A program made the position numbers and the translations under genes. The notes beneath the pieces are model-generated. The model saw only the letters and a program-made list of their open reading frames with translations. It was not told the origin of the DNA and ran no database searches. A stretch of DNA of 36,150 nucleotides from positions 1 to 36,150 of the forward strand of contig JAAFHV010000069.1 in assembly GCA_013297655.1 (NCBI GenBank), written 5' to 3'. Origin of the DNA: Myxococcales bacterium (GTDB lineage Bacteria > Myxococcota_A > Polyangia > Polyangiales > Polyangiaceae). This document shows positions 27,152 to 35,983 of this stretch, piece after piece. Position 1 is the stretch's first letter. The number at the start of each line of letters is the position of its first letter.

Positions 27152-27180
27152 CTTGGCGTGGGTGCGGCGCGTTGCGCGGC

Positions 27181-27720
27181 TCAGCTCTTCGCGCGAACCG
27201 CGTCGTATTCCTCGCGCAAAATAGCCATGAACGCGAGATCGACGTAGGCGCCATCGACGTACGCCGCGCGGCGCAGCAGCCCCTCGCGGACGAACCCCGT
27301 CTTCTCGTAGACGCGGATCGCGGCGGTGTTCGTCGCGATCACGTGAAGGTAAATGCGCTGCAGGTTGAGATCCAAGAAGCCGTAGTCGAGGAGCAGTCGA
27401 ACGGCTTGGGTCCCGAAGCCTTTGCCGCGCTCGGCGACGACGCCGAGGCGGATCTGGAGCTCCGCGGTGCGGTCGACCGCGCTCACCCCGTGGAGCTGGC
27501 AGGTGCCCACCAAGTCGTCCCCGACGATCCGACGGATCGCGAAGATCGTGGTGTCGCTGCGGCCGGTGATGCCTTCCATCCAGGCGAGGTGCTGACGGTA
27601 CGCGATCGGCCGGTAGCTCGCGCTCCGGAGCACCTCCGCGCGCTCGTTGATCCAGCCGTGGAGGATCGCGGCGTCGTCGAGGGAGAGCGGCGCGAGGTAC
27701 ACGTCCTGGGCCTTGTGCAT
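27181..27720 (-). CDS. GNAT-family N-acetyltransferase
   Basis: A 179-residue acyl-CoA-dependent acetyltransferase of the RimJ/SpeG/PseH-like type. The acetyl-CoA loop is ERGKGFGTQA after strand LQIRLGVV, and the C-terminal part has the usual NTAAIRVYEKTGFVREG. The ATG at 27720 is chosen because homology begins directly after it; an ATG at 27759 would add 13 polar residues without a ribosome site. In a glycan setting it could acetylate an amino sugar, but a protein or small-molecule substrate is equally possible. It is divergent from the helicase gene and convergent with wbqC. Confidence 0.87.
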   Translation of the reverse strand: MHKAQDVYLAPLSLDDAAILHGWINERAEVLRSASYRPIAYRQHLAWMEGITGRSDTTIFAIRRIVGDDLVGTCQLHGVSAVDRTAELQIRLGVVAERGKGFGTQAVRLLLDYGFLDLNLQRIYLHVIATNTAAIRVYEKTGFVREGLLRRAAYVDGAYVDLAFMAILREEYDAVRAKS

Positions 27721-27801
27721 GGCTCGATCCGATACGCGACTCTTGCCCCGTCTGTCCATCGGACGGCCCGAATGGTCGGAAAATTGCGCGCCCTCCCGCT
27801 A

Positions 27802-27820
27802 TGTGCATTGTGCATATAAC
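27802..27820 (+). promoter_or_regulatory. Candidate -10 with abutting direct repeat (operator-like)
   Basis: Two perfect head-to-tail copies of TGTGCAT (27802-27808 and 27809-27815) run into TATAAC (27815-27820), a good -10 for the helicase gene starting at 27868. No -35 is seen at the right distance, so an activator or a repressor binding the repeat is plausible. This is the most AT-rich spot in the divergent gap. Confidence 0.4.
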
Positions 27821-27867
27821 CCCTGTAGGCGCTTCATTCCGGGCCGGCGGCTGCTATGAGGGGCCTC

Positions 27868-29943
27868 ATGTTCGACGACGAGATCGACGTCCCCGTCGCG
27901 GCCACGGCCGGCGTGGCGCGTCGTTTGCTCGAATCGAGCGAAATCGCGGAGGACGCGCTCGTCTACGAGCACCGCGAGGGCCAGCTCGCGATGATGGACG
28001 CGGTCGAGCGCGCGCTCCGCAACGATCGTCACCTCTTCGTCGAGGCCGGCACCGGGACCGGGAAGACGCTCGCGTACCTCTTGCCCGCGCTGCTCTCCGG
28101 GAAAAAGGTCGTCGTCTCGACCGCCACCCTCGCGCTCGAGGAGCAGATTTTTACCAAGGATCTCCCCATCGCGAAGGCTATCGCGGAGGCGCAAGGGGTG
28201 CCCGTCCGCGCAGCCCTCATGAAGGGGCTCTCGAACTACGTCTGCAAGCGCAGGCTCTCCGAGGCGCTCGCGTCGGCGGCGAGCCCCGCGCTCCTTCGCC
28301 TCGCCACCTGGGAGCGCGAGAGCGACACCGGGGACAAGTCCGAGGCCGGCTTCCTCGCCGAGGACGATCCCACGTTCGGTCTGATCGCCTCGTCGTCCGA
28401 CACGCGAATCGGTGTAGAGTGCAAGTATTACGACGCCTGCCACGTGACGCGCATGCGTCGCGACGCGGAGCGGGCGAACTTGGTCGTCGTGAGCCACCAT
28501 TTGTTCCTCGCCGATCTCGCGCTCCGGGCCGGACCGCGCGGCGATTTTGCGAGCGTGATCCCGCCCTACGACGCGGTCGTGTTCGACGAGGCGCAGCGGC
28601 TCGAGGGGATCGCGACCGACTTCTTCGGGGTCCGCGTCACGAGCGCGCGCCTCGACGCGCTCCTCCGCGACGCGGAGGGCACCCTCACGATCGTCGCCTC
28701 GAAATCGCCCAAATTTCTCGTCGATCTCGAGGCGATGCAGCGCCTCGTGGAGCAGGGCCGCCTCGTCGCGAAGGTGCTCTTCACCGAGCTCGGGAAGGTG
28801 TCTCCCGGCAGCGGCGACAAGCGCCCCCTCGCGCCGAACGATTTGTCCCCGTCGCTCCTCGCCGCCGCGGAGCGGGTCGATCTCGCTCTCTCGGGGATCT
28901 CGGCGGTGTGCGCGCGCGCGGAAGCGGAAGAGGCCGAGGAGCTGCTCGCCCGTCGCGCGGAGGACATGCGCGCCGATCTTCGCGAGGTGCTCTTGGGCTC
29001 GCGGACCGCGCGTTACGCCGACGGTCCCGGCGACGCGAACCTCGGCCGCGTCGCGTGGGTGGAGTCACGAGAGCGAAGCGTGGCGCTCGGGGCGAGCCCG
29101 GTCGACCTCAGCCGCACCCTGCGAAATATGCTGTTCGATCGCATCTCGACCGTGATTTGCACGAGCGCGACCTTGGCGACGGCGCACCCCGATGGCTCGG
29201 TCGGCTTCGAGTTCGCACGCGCCCGCCTCGGCGCTCCGCCAGACGCGGAGGAGCTCGTCGTGCCTTCGCCGTTCGACTACGCGAAGAACGCGGCCTTCTT
29301 CGTCCCTCGTGATTTGCCCGATCCGCAGGCGCCCACCTACGAGGCCAAGGCGACCGACATGCTCGTCGAGCTCATCGACGTCACGCGCGGAGGGGCGTTC
29401 GTTTTGTGCACCTCGAATCGCATGATGAAGGCGTTCGCCAAGTCGCTCCGCGCGCGCACGCGCTACCGCGTGCTGCTCCAAGGCGAGGCACCGAAGAAGC
29501 TTCTTTTGTCGACGTTTCGTGCCAAACGAGACGCGGTGCTCGTCGCGACGGCGAGCTTCTGGGAGGGGGTCGACGTGCCCGGCGACGCCCTGCGCCTCGT
29601 GGTGCTCGACAAGATCCCGTTCGCGGTCCCGACCGATCCGGTGGTGGTCGCGCGGTGTCGCATCATCGAGGAGAGCGGAGGAAATCCTTTCGTCGAGTAC
29701 TCCGTTCCCGAGGCCGCGATCGTGCTGAAGCAAGGGTTCGGGCGCCTCATTCGCACCGACAAGGACCGCGGGATCGTCGCGCTCCTCGACCCTCGCGCGC
29801 GCACCAAAGGCTACGGGCGGCGCCTCCTCGCGGGGCTCCCTCCTGCGCGCCGGTGCGACTCGCTCGACGACGTGCGCGCGTTCTACGCCGACGTCACGGG
29901 AGCGACACACACGAGCGCCGAGGCCGACACCACCCTCGTGTGA
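27868..29943 (+). CDS. DinG/XPD-type ATP-dependent DNA helicase
   Basis: A 691-residue superfamily 2 helicase. Walker A is EAGTGTGKT (Lys66). Motif II reads DEAQ (240-243) instead of the usual DEAH. Motif VI is QGFGRLIR. The Fe-S region keeps Cys126 (NYVCKRR), Cys185 and Cys191 (ECKYYDAC), but the expected fourth ligand, five residues before Cys185, is Arg180 (codon CGA). The cluster is therefore atypical or absent. Its likely role is unwinding forked DNA, R-loops or D-loops in repair. The ATG at 27868 has GAGGGG about six bases upstream; an ATG at 27856 would add four residues and lacks a site. The next gene is eno, 92 bases downstream. Confidence 0.92.
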   Translation: MFDDEIDVPVAATAGVARRLLESSEIAEDALVYEHREGQLAMMDAVERALRNDRHLFVEAGTGTGKTLAYLLPALLSGKKVVVSTATLALEEQIFTKDLPIAKAIAEAQGVPVRAALMKGLSNYVCKRRLSEALASAASPALLRLATWERESDTGDKSEAGFLAEDDPTFGLIASSSDTRIGVECKYYDACHVTRMRRDAERANLVVVSHHLFLADLALRAGPRGDFASVIPPYDAVVFDEAQRLEGIATDFFGVRVTSARLDALLRDAEGTLTIVASKSPKFLVDLEAMQRLVEQGRLVAKVLFTELGKVSPGSGDKRPLAPNDLSPSLLAAAERVDLALSGISAVCARAEAEEAEELLARRAEDMRADLREVLLGSRTARYADGPGDANLGRVAWVESRERSVALGASPVDLSRTLRNMLFDRISTVICTSATLATAHPDGSVGFEFARARLGAPPDAEELVVPSPFDYAKNAAFFVPRDLPDPQAPTYEAKATDMLVELIDVTRGGAFVLCTSNRMMKAFAKSLRARTRYRVLLQGEAPKKLLLSTFRAKRDAVLVATASFWEGVDVPGDALRLVVLDKIPFAVPTDPVVVARCRIIEESGGNPFVEYSVPEAAIVLKQGFGRLIRTDKDRGIVALLDPRARTKGYGRRLLAGLPPARRCDSLDDVRAFYADVTGATHTSAEADTTLV

Positions 29944-29978
29944 CGCATCGGCACCCGGCGCCGGCAAAAACGTGGTAG

Positions 29979-31313
<1,335 letters not shown>

Positions 31314-31344
31314 ATCGTCGGGTAGGAACAGGTACCTGGGCGGC

Positions 31345-32136
31345 CTACGGGTCGCCCTCGTCGTTTCGAAACACCGCGTCGAGGCGCACGGCCGGGCGTC
31401 GCACGTCCGGATCGAGCGCGCCTACGATTTCGGCGAGCCGAGCGTCGAGATGGGCACGATCGACGGCGCCGCCACGGCAGGGGGCATGAACGAAGAGCGG
31501 CATCGCGCGCGGGAGGGCCTCGCCGAGCACGTGGTGCTCGAGGATCGCGTGACCGAGCACCAGCGCGTGCACGTCGCCCGATGCGCAGAGCCGCGCGAGA
31601 ACGCCCGCTGCGTCGCGTTCGCGCGCCACCGCCGCTTCGGCCTCCTCGAGCGCGTCGTGCTCTCCGAGCAGCACGATGCCCCCCTCGTCGAACAGGGCGA
31701 GCACGTCCTGCAGGCGCGAGCGCGCGTTGGGGAGCTTACCGAGCGTTTCGTAGTGGCGACGGAGCTCGCTCGCGTGGCGCCGGTGGAGCGCGCGCTTGGT
31801 CTCCGGGAACGCGGCGAACACGAGCGCGTTCATGAGATCGTGCCACGAGCCTTCACGGGTCGGGATCTTCCCCGCGTCCGTGATGCGCACGTCGTAGAGG
31901 CTCGTGATCGACCTCGCGCCGCGCGGGGTCGCCTTGTCTTGCACCTCGAGCGCGAGCTCGATCCCGCGTGCGCGGACCGGCGCGAAGAGAAGGTCGTCGA
32001 GGGCGCTCACGGCCGGGAACGTGTCGTGCCCACGCAGCGACGTGGCGTGGGCGCGGACGCCGTCGAACACACGAGGCTCCCAGAAGCCGTCGACGTAACC
32101 GCGCTCCCGCTGCAGGCGCCGCTCTCGTTCGGCCAT
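31345..32136 (-). CDS. DUF3025-family protein
   Basis: A 263-residue soluble protein. The motif WHDLMNALVFAAFPETKRALHRRH is the hallmark of DUF3025, and the following helical part (ALFDEGGIVLLGEHDALEEA) also fits. No catalytic role is established for the family. It is the last of four closely packed minus-strand genes, starting six bases after the stop of the lipoprotein gene upstream. The C-terminus stops 31 bases from the convergent eno gene. The genomic link to a membrane glycan-polymerase-like gene may be incidental. Confidence 0.86.
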   Translation of the reverse strand: MAERERRLQRERGYVDGFWEPRVFDGVRAHATSLRGHDTFPAVSALDDLLFAPVRARGIELALEVQDKATPRGARSITSLYDVRITDAGKIPTREGSWHDLMNALVFAAFPETKRALHRRHASELRRHYETLGKLPNARSRLQDVLALFDEGGIVLLGEHDALEEAEAAVARERDAAGVLARLCASGDVHALVLGHAILEHHVLGEALPRAMPLFVHAPCRGGAVDRAHLDARLAEIVGALDPDVRRPAVRLDAVFRNDEGDP

Positions 32137-32142
32137 ACGCGA

Positions 32143-32769
32143 TCAGTGCGACGAGAGGTGTGGCCCCGCGACCACCGAGCCGTCGGTGAAGCGGGCGAGC
32201 ACGCGGAACCCGCCGCCCTTCGGGACGTCTTTCCCCGACAGGTGAACGTGGAGGGTGTGCCGTCCGGGCGCGAGCGCGGGCAAGTGCCCGTCGGGAGCGC
32301 TCTTCAAGGTAGGCCCCTCGAACACGCCGAGGCCGCCGGTGTGCTTCCCGAGGCCACCGAGCGCGGCCACCTCTTGCGGCAGCGCCTCCGTCGCGACGAG
32401 CGTGTCGACGGCAAAGTCGCCGTTCGAGGCTCCCTGATCGTCCGTGGAGATCACGAAGAGCGCGTCGGCGGGTCCTTCGATGTCGACCTCGTAGACATGA
32501 TCGAAGATGCCATCGGGCTCGAACGCGCCGTCCTTCGCGCCGACCTTGTCGACCCGGAGGTGCTCTTTGGCTTTCTCGAACGCGAAGATTTTCCCCGACA
32601 TTTTCGCGACCGGGGGCTCGGCGGTGGTGTCCGGTCCCGCGCCTGCGCCCGTGCTCGGCGGTGAGGTCGGGACGTCGCTCGGCGCCCCGCGCGGGCTGCC
32701 GCCGCAGGCGAAAAGCGTCGCGAGGGAAGCGACGACGAACGCGAGCTGAGCTGCGTTGCGAAAGCTCAA
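32143..32769 (-). CDS. Hypothetical lipoprotein with TTG start
   Basis: The 208-residue product has a signal peptide ending LFAC, so Cys25 would be lipidated, and then a Pro/Thr/Gly linker. The likely start is the TTG at 32769, which overlaps the previous stop as TTGA. No ATG or GTG gives a sensible signal, and the longer frame (to 33027) has a basic run without any signal at its start. The mature domain contains beta-strand-like segments (DHVYEVDIEGPADALFVIS; GRHTLHVHLSG) and ends FRVLARFTDGSVVAGPHLSSH. No family is recognised. It is coupled to the small lipoprotein gene upstream. Confidence 0.75.
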   Translation of the reverse strand: MSFRNAAQLAFVVASLATLFACGGSPRGAPSDVPTSPPSTGAGAGPDTTAEPPVAKMSGKIFAFEKAKEHLRVDKVGAKDGAFEPDGIFDHVYEVDIEGPADALFVISTDDQGASNGDFAVDTLVATEALPQEVAALGGLGKHTGGLGVFEGPTLKSAPDGHLPALAPGRHTLHVHLSGKDVPKGGGFRVLARFTDGSVVAGPHLSSH

Positions 32770-33035
32770 GGCGAGCCTGCGTCGCGCGGAGTCACCGGAT
32801 CGTCGGAGCCCGCCGGCGAGTCGCTCGGCGTTGGTGCCTTCGGCGTGCTCGCGCTCGCGGACGTCGACGCTGACGCCGACGCGGGCTCCACGTACTCGGG
32901 TGGCTCTCCCTGGATCGTGGGGGCCTTCAGCGACGAGCCACACGCCGTGACGGCGAGCGCGACCAGAATCGACAGGGCTGCGAGCTTCACCACCGGAGGG
33001 ATACTCGCGCCACCGCGCGTCGCGCAAGGAATCAT
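32766..33035 (-). CDS. Small Ser/Ala/Pro-rich lipoprotein
   Basis: The 89-residue product from the ATG at 33035 overlaps the upstream stop as ATGA, with GGGGAGG one base before it. A signal ends AVTAC, giving a mature part of about 58 residues that is low-complexity (SASASTSASAST) and acidic at the end. It is probably a tether or a fast-evolving lipoprotein. GTG codons at 32993 or 32990 could also serve as starts with a shorter n-region. The frame's 5' extension into the membrane protein gene (to 34145) is an antisense-like reading in another frame and was dropped. Confidence 0.7.
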   Translation of the reverse strand: MIPCATRGGASIPPVVKLAALSILVALAVTACGSSLKAPTIQGEPPEYVEPASASASTSASASTPKAPTPSDSPAGSDDPVTPRDAGSP

Positions 33036-34348
33036 GCCTCCCCGGGCAGCTTGCTCGGGTTCGTCGCGAGGGCCGGCTTCGGCCGCGCCGAAAGCGGGCC
33101 GCGACGTTTCGGCTCCGGGGGCTGAGCGGCGAGGCGTGCCTTTTTCCGCGCAGCGGCGGCTTTTGCTTCCTCGCGTGTCGGCCACGACAGCGTCGCGAGG
33201 AGCGCGACGAGGACCACGATCGGGAGCCGCTGTCGCAAGATGAGGCCCATGTTCGACATGGTGAACGCGTACGCGATGGTGCACGGGATGGCGAACGCGA
33301 GCAGGCTCGCCAGCGTGCCGGCGTCCTTCCGCGCGAGCTTCTTCCCGGCGATCCACGCGCGGTAGACGAAGAAGTAGAACAGGATCGTGTCGATCTTGCC
33401 GAGCTGGAGCCCGAGCGACCCGCCCATCCAGGGGAAGGGCGAGAAAAGCGTGTAGATGATCCGGAGTGGCATCGCGCCGATGCCGTCGCCGAGGACGACG
33501 CCCGAGCCGCCGAGCGCGTTGCTGTCGAGGGCGGCCTTGTCGGTCGCGTTCGCGAACGTGCCCTCCATGGTGTTGCCGATGTCGTTGCCCTGTTGGCTCT
33601 TGATGACGAAGGCGAGGGCGGCGCCGAGCACGATGACCGAGATGGCGGGCCGTAGGAAGCTCTTCGAGCCGAAGCCCATGTAGCCGACGAGGATCGGAAG
33701 GACGGCGAGAAAGACGAGGTAAAAACGCACGAACCAGAGCGACGCGAGGCACAGCACGCCGATCCCGATATGGAGCAGGCTGAACCTCCGCGACACGCGT
33801 ATCGCGCTCCCGGTGGCGCCGAGCACGAACATGAGCACGAGGCCGTCCTTGTACATGTCGGACGTGTAGAAGAGCAGCGCCGGCGACGAGAAGAGCGCGA
33901 TCGTCATCGTGGTCGCGATCCGACGCTGCGCTCCGAGCTCCATCGCGAGCTTGCAGAAGTTGAGCGCGGTAACACAAAGCGCGATCGCGACCACCGCGGT
34001 GCACGCGACGGGCGCAGCCTGGCCGCCGTTCAGATAGATGATGACCGCGAAGATGTTCGGCGGAAGCGACGTCTGCGCGATGAACTCGTTGTCCGCCGCG
34101 GTCATGAAGGAGATGCCGCGGATGGTCCACTCCTCCGCGATCCACTTGGCGAGGTACTCGTAGGTTATCGCGTCGCTTCCGAGGCCGTGGCTGAAGAAGG
34201 GCACGTTCCGCGCGACGAAGTGGAGCAAGAGCCGCGACACGAACGTCACCATCAGGAACGTGCCGAGGTTGGTCCCGAGCTCGTTCGTCGAATGGAGCAC
34301 CACCCCGAGCACGATCGCGAAGAAGACGACGAAGAGGATGCTGAGCAT
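33032..34348 (-). CDS. Polytopic membrane protein, glycan-polymerase-like
   Basis: A 438-residue protein with about ten to twelve hydrophobic helices, beginning right at the ATG (MLSILFVVFFAIVLGVVLH) and ending in a basic, Ala/Pro-rich cytosolic tail. Between helices lie LFYTSDMYKDGLVL and FVRFYLVFLAVLPILVGY. The W/Y-x-KDGL element before a helix is common in Wzy-type O-antigen or exopolysaccharide polymerases, so a Wzy-like role is a reasonable guess, not a firm call. A GTG at 34435 would add 29 non-hydrophobic residues. No ribosome site is obvious for either start. It is first in a four-gene minus-strand run. Confidence 0.75.
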   Translation of the reverse strand: MLSILFVVFFAIVLGVVLHSTNELGTNLGTFLMVTFVSRLLLHFVARNVPFFSHGLGSDAITYEYLAKWIAEEWTIRGISFMTAADNEFIAQTSLPPNIFAVIIYLNGGQAAPVACTAVVAIALCVTALNFCKLAMELGAQRRIATTMTIALFSSPALLFYTSDMYKDGLVLMFVLGATGSAIRVSRRFSLLHIGIGVLCLASLWFVRFYLVFLAVLPILVGYMGFGSKSFLRPAISVIVLGAALAFVIKSQQGNDIGNTMEGTFANATDKAALDSNALGGSGVVLGDGIGAMPLRIIYTLFSPFPWMGGSLGLQLGKIDTILFYFFVYRAWIAGKKLARKDAGTLASLLAFAIPCTIAYAFTMSNMGLILRQRLPIVVLVALLATLSWPTREEAKAAAARKKARLAAQPPEPKRRGPLSARPKPALATNPSKLPGEA

Positions 34349-34507
34349 GGGGAAGGGCCGAACGGTCGCGGGAAGCGGATCTGCGCGGTGTTTAGCAGAG
34401 CTCGGGCCCCGAGGCACGGCCGACCCGGCGTGCACGCGAGCGAGGGGCGCGAGGGCGAGAGAGCCGCGGTTTCAGGTGCGAACGCTCGTCGCCGCATTCG
34501 AGCCGCC

Positions 34508-34543
34508 TTCGCCGTTCCTCGCATTCGCGGTATAGCCGCGTCA
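34508..34543 (+). promoter_or_regulatory. Candidate promoter for a leaderless serine acetyltransferase mRNA
   Basis: TTCGCC (34508-34513), a 17-base spacer and TATAGC (34531-34536) end only six bases before the ATG at 34543. No Shine-Dalgarno sequence exists. The spacing would put the first transcribed base at or beside the start codon. CGCGG-TATAG-CCGCG (34526-34540) is also a 5-bp inverted repeat around the -10. Confidence 0.35.
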
Positions 34544-35502
34544 TGTCGAAGAGCCCCGAGCTTTCGAGCCTCGTCAACGCGCTCGTCGCGAGCTACCGGT
34601 CCGATCCGCGCGGCCACCGCAAAGACCGAAAGTTTTTGCCCTCGAAGGCCGAGATCGTCGAAATCCTCGAGATCGCGCTCGCGGTGTTTTTCCCGGGCTA
34701 TTACGGCCCGCAGGACGTGACGGAGGAGAACGTCGCCTTTCACGTCGGCAGCCAGCTCGTCGTGCTGCGCGAGAAGCTGTCCCGTCAGGTAGAGCAGTGT
34801 CTGTGCCACGCCGCCGAGTCCGAGAACGTGCGCGTCGCGGGCGCCGTCGGTGAGGTAGACGACTGCTCCGCCCACGCCACGAAGGTCGCTTCCATGCTGC
34901 TCGCGAGGTTGCCCGAGCTGCGAACGATGCTCCTCGAGGACATGCAGGCCGCGTTCGACGGCGATCCCGCCGCGCAGAGCCTCGACGAGGTGGTGCTCGC
35001 GTACCCGGGCTTCCTCGCCGTCACGGTGTACCGGCTCGCGCACGAGCTCTTCGAGATGGGCGTGCCGCTTATGCCGCGCATCATGAGCGAGTGGGCGCAC
35101 GAGCGAACCGGCTGCGACATCCACCCCGGCGCGCGCATTGGTCGCCGCTTCTTCATCGACCACGCGACGGGCACCGTCGTCGGCGAGACGAGCATCATCG
35201 GCGACGGGGTGAAGCTCTACCAAGGCGTCACGCTTGGCGCGCTGTCGCACCCGCGCGACGAGCATGGGCGCGTGATCCGCAACGTGAAGCGGCACCCTAC
35301 CGTCGAGAACGACGTGACGATTTACGCGAACGCGACCGTGCTCGGCGGGTCCACGGTGGTCGGGGAGGGGAGCCTCGTCGGCGGTTCCGTGTTCCTCACG
35401 CGCACCGTGCCGGAGCGATCGCGGATCGCGCTGAAGCCCCCCGAGCTCACCGTGCGCCCCGTCCGCGATGCGAGGGAGTGGGTCCTCGACTTCGACATCT
35501 GA
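34543..35502 (+). CDS. cysE: Serine O-acetyltransferase (CysE/EpsC type)
   Basis: Transfers acetyl from acetyl-CoA to serine, making O-acetylserine for cysteine synthesis. The 319-residue protein has an N-terminal helical domain (about residues 1-175). The left-handed beta-helix follows: DIHPGARIG, then FFIDHATGTVVGET with the catalytic His, then LYQGVTLGA. HPTVENDVTIYANATVLG and SLVGGSVFL fit the remaining coils. The layout matches the EpsC branch of serine acetyltransferases, which can sit in polysaccharide loci. cysK is not in view, so a part in glycan acetylation cannot be wholly excluded. The gene is divergent from the polymerase-like gene. Confidence 0.88.
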   Translation: MSKSPELSSLVNALVASYRSDPRGHRKDRKFLPSKAEIVEILEIALAVFFPGYYGPQDVTEENVAFHVGSQLVVLREKLSRQVEQCLCHAAESENVRVAGAVGEVDDCSAHATKVASMLLARLPELRTMLLEDMQAAFDGDPAAQSLDEVVLAYPGFLAVTVYRLAHELFEMGVPLMPRIMSEWAHERTGCDIHPGARIGRRFFIDHATGTVVGETSIIGDGVKLYQGVTLGALSHPRDEHGRVIRNVKRHPTVENDVTIYANATVLGGSTVVGEGSLVGGSVFLTRTVPERSRIALKPPELTVRPVRDAREWVLDFDI

Positions 35503-35681
35503 TCGAAGGCGGCGTTTTTCGTCGATACCTTCGCTTGGCCGGCGTTGGGCGTGCTCACCGACAGGAGTCGGTTCCGCGCGCCCGCCTTGGCCAAGCTCGG
35601 TCTCGACGAAAACCGCCGCCTTCGATCCTGTGCCGTCGAGACTCGGGGGGCGTCTCGATCTCGGGCCAGAGAGGCGCGGCG

Positions 35682-35885
35682 GCGCGGCGCTTCGCTCGCG
35701 CGGAGGGCGGCGCGGCGCTTCGCTCGGGCGGAGGGGGCGGCGCGGCGCTTCGCTCGCGGGGAGCTTGGGTGGGGCGCGGCGCTTCGCTCGCGGGGAGCTT
35801 GGGCGCGGCGCTTCGCTCGCGGGGAGCTTGGGCGCGGCGCTTCGCTCGCGGGGAGCTTGGAGTGTGGGGCGCGGCGCTTCGCTCG
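35682..35885. repeat. Tandem repeat array, seven copies of a ~29-bp unit
   Basis: A 17-base core GCGCGGCGCTTCGCTCG is repeated exactly seven times, starting at 35682, 35710, 35740, 35774, 35803, 35832 and 35869. The three central units are identical 29-mers in which the core is followed by CGGGGAGCTTGG; the others vary between 28 and 37 bases. Each core can fold into a short bulged hairpin (CGCG/CGCG outside GCG/CGC). A decayed eighth copy may lie at about 35895-35906. Unit lengths are mostly not multiples of three, so the open frames through it are not believable genes. It sits in the 481-base gap 35503-35983 between cysE and the next gene; the flanks of the gap show nothing further. Confidence 0.9.
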
Positions 35886-35983
35886 CGCGGAGTGTGGGGC
35901 GCGGCGGGGGCGCTTTGGCTGGAATGGGCGGGTTTTTGCCTGGTTTGGGTTGACGCGGCGCGTGGGGTTCGTAGCATCGCGCG

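Noticed and set aside
31322-31348. Inverted repeats between eno and the DUF3025 gene (CAGGTACCTG, GTAGG/CCTAC) as a terminator
   Set aside because: The stems are short, interrupted and lack a T-run on either strand.
32766-34145. A 459-residue form of the small lipoprotein
   Set aside because: The extension lies out of frame within the membrane protein gene and is Arg/His-rich noise; the ATGA overlap at 33035 marks the start.
35682-35885. Repeat array as a CRISPR
   Set aside because: Units are contiguous with no unique spacers, and no cas gene is in the window.
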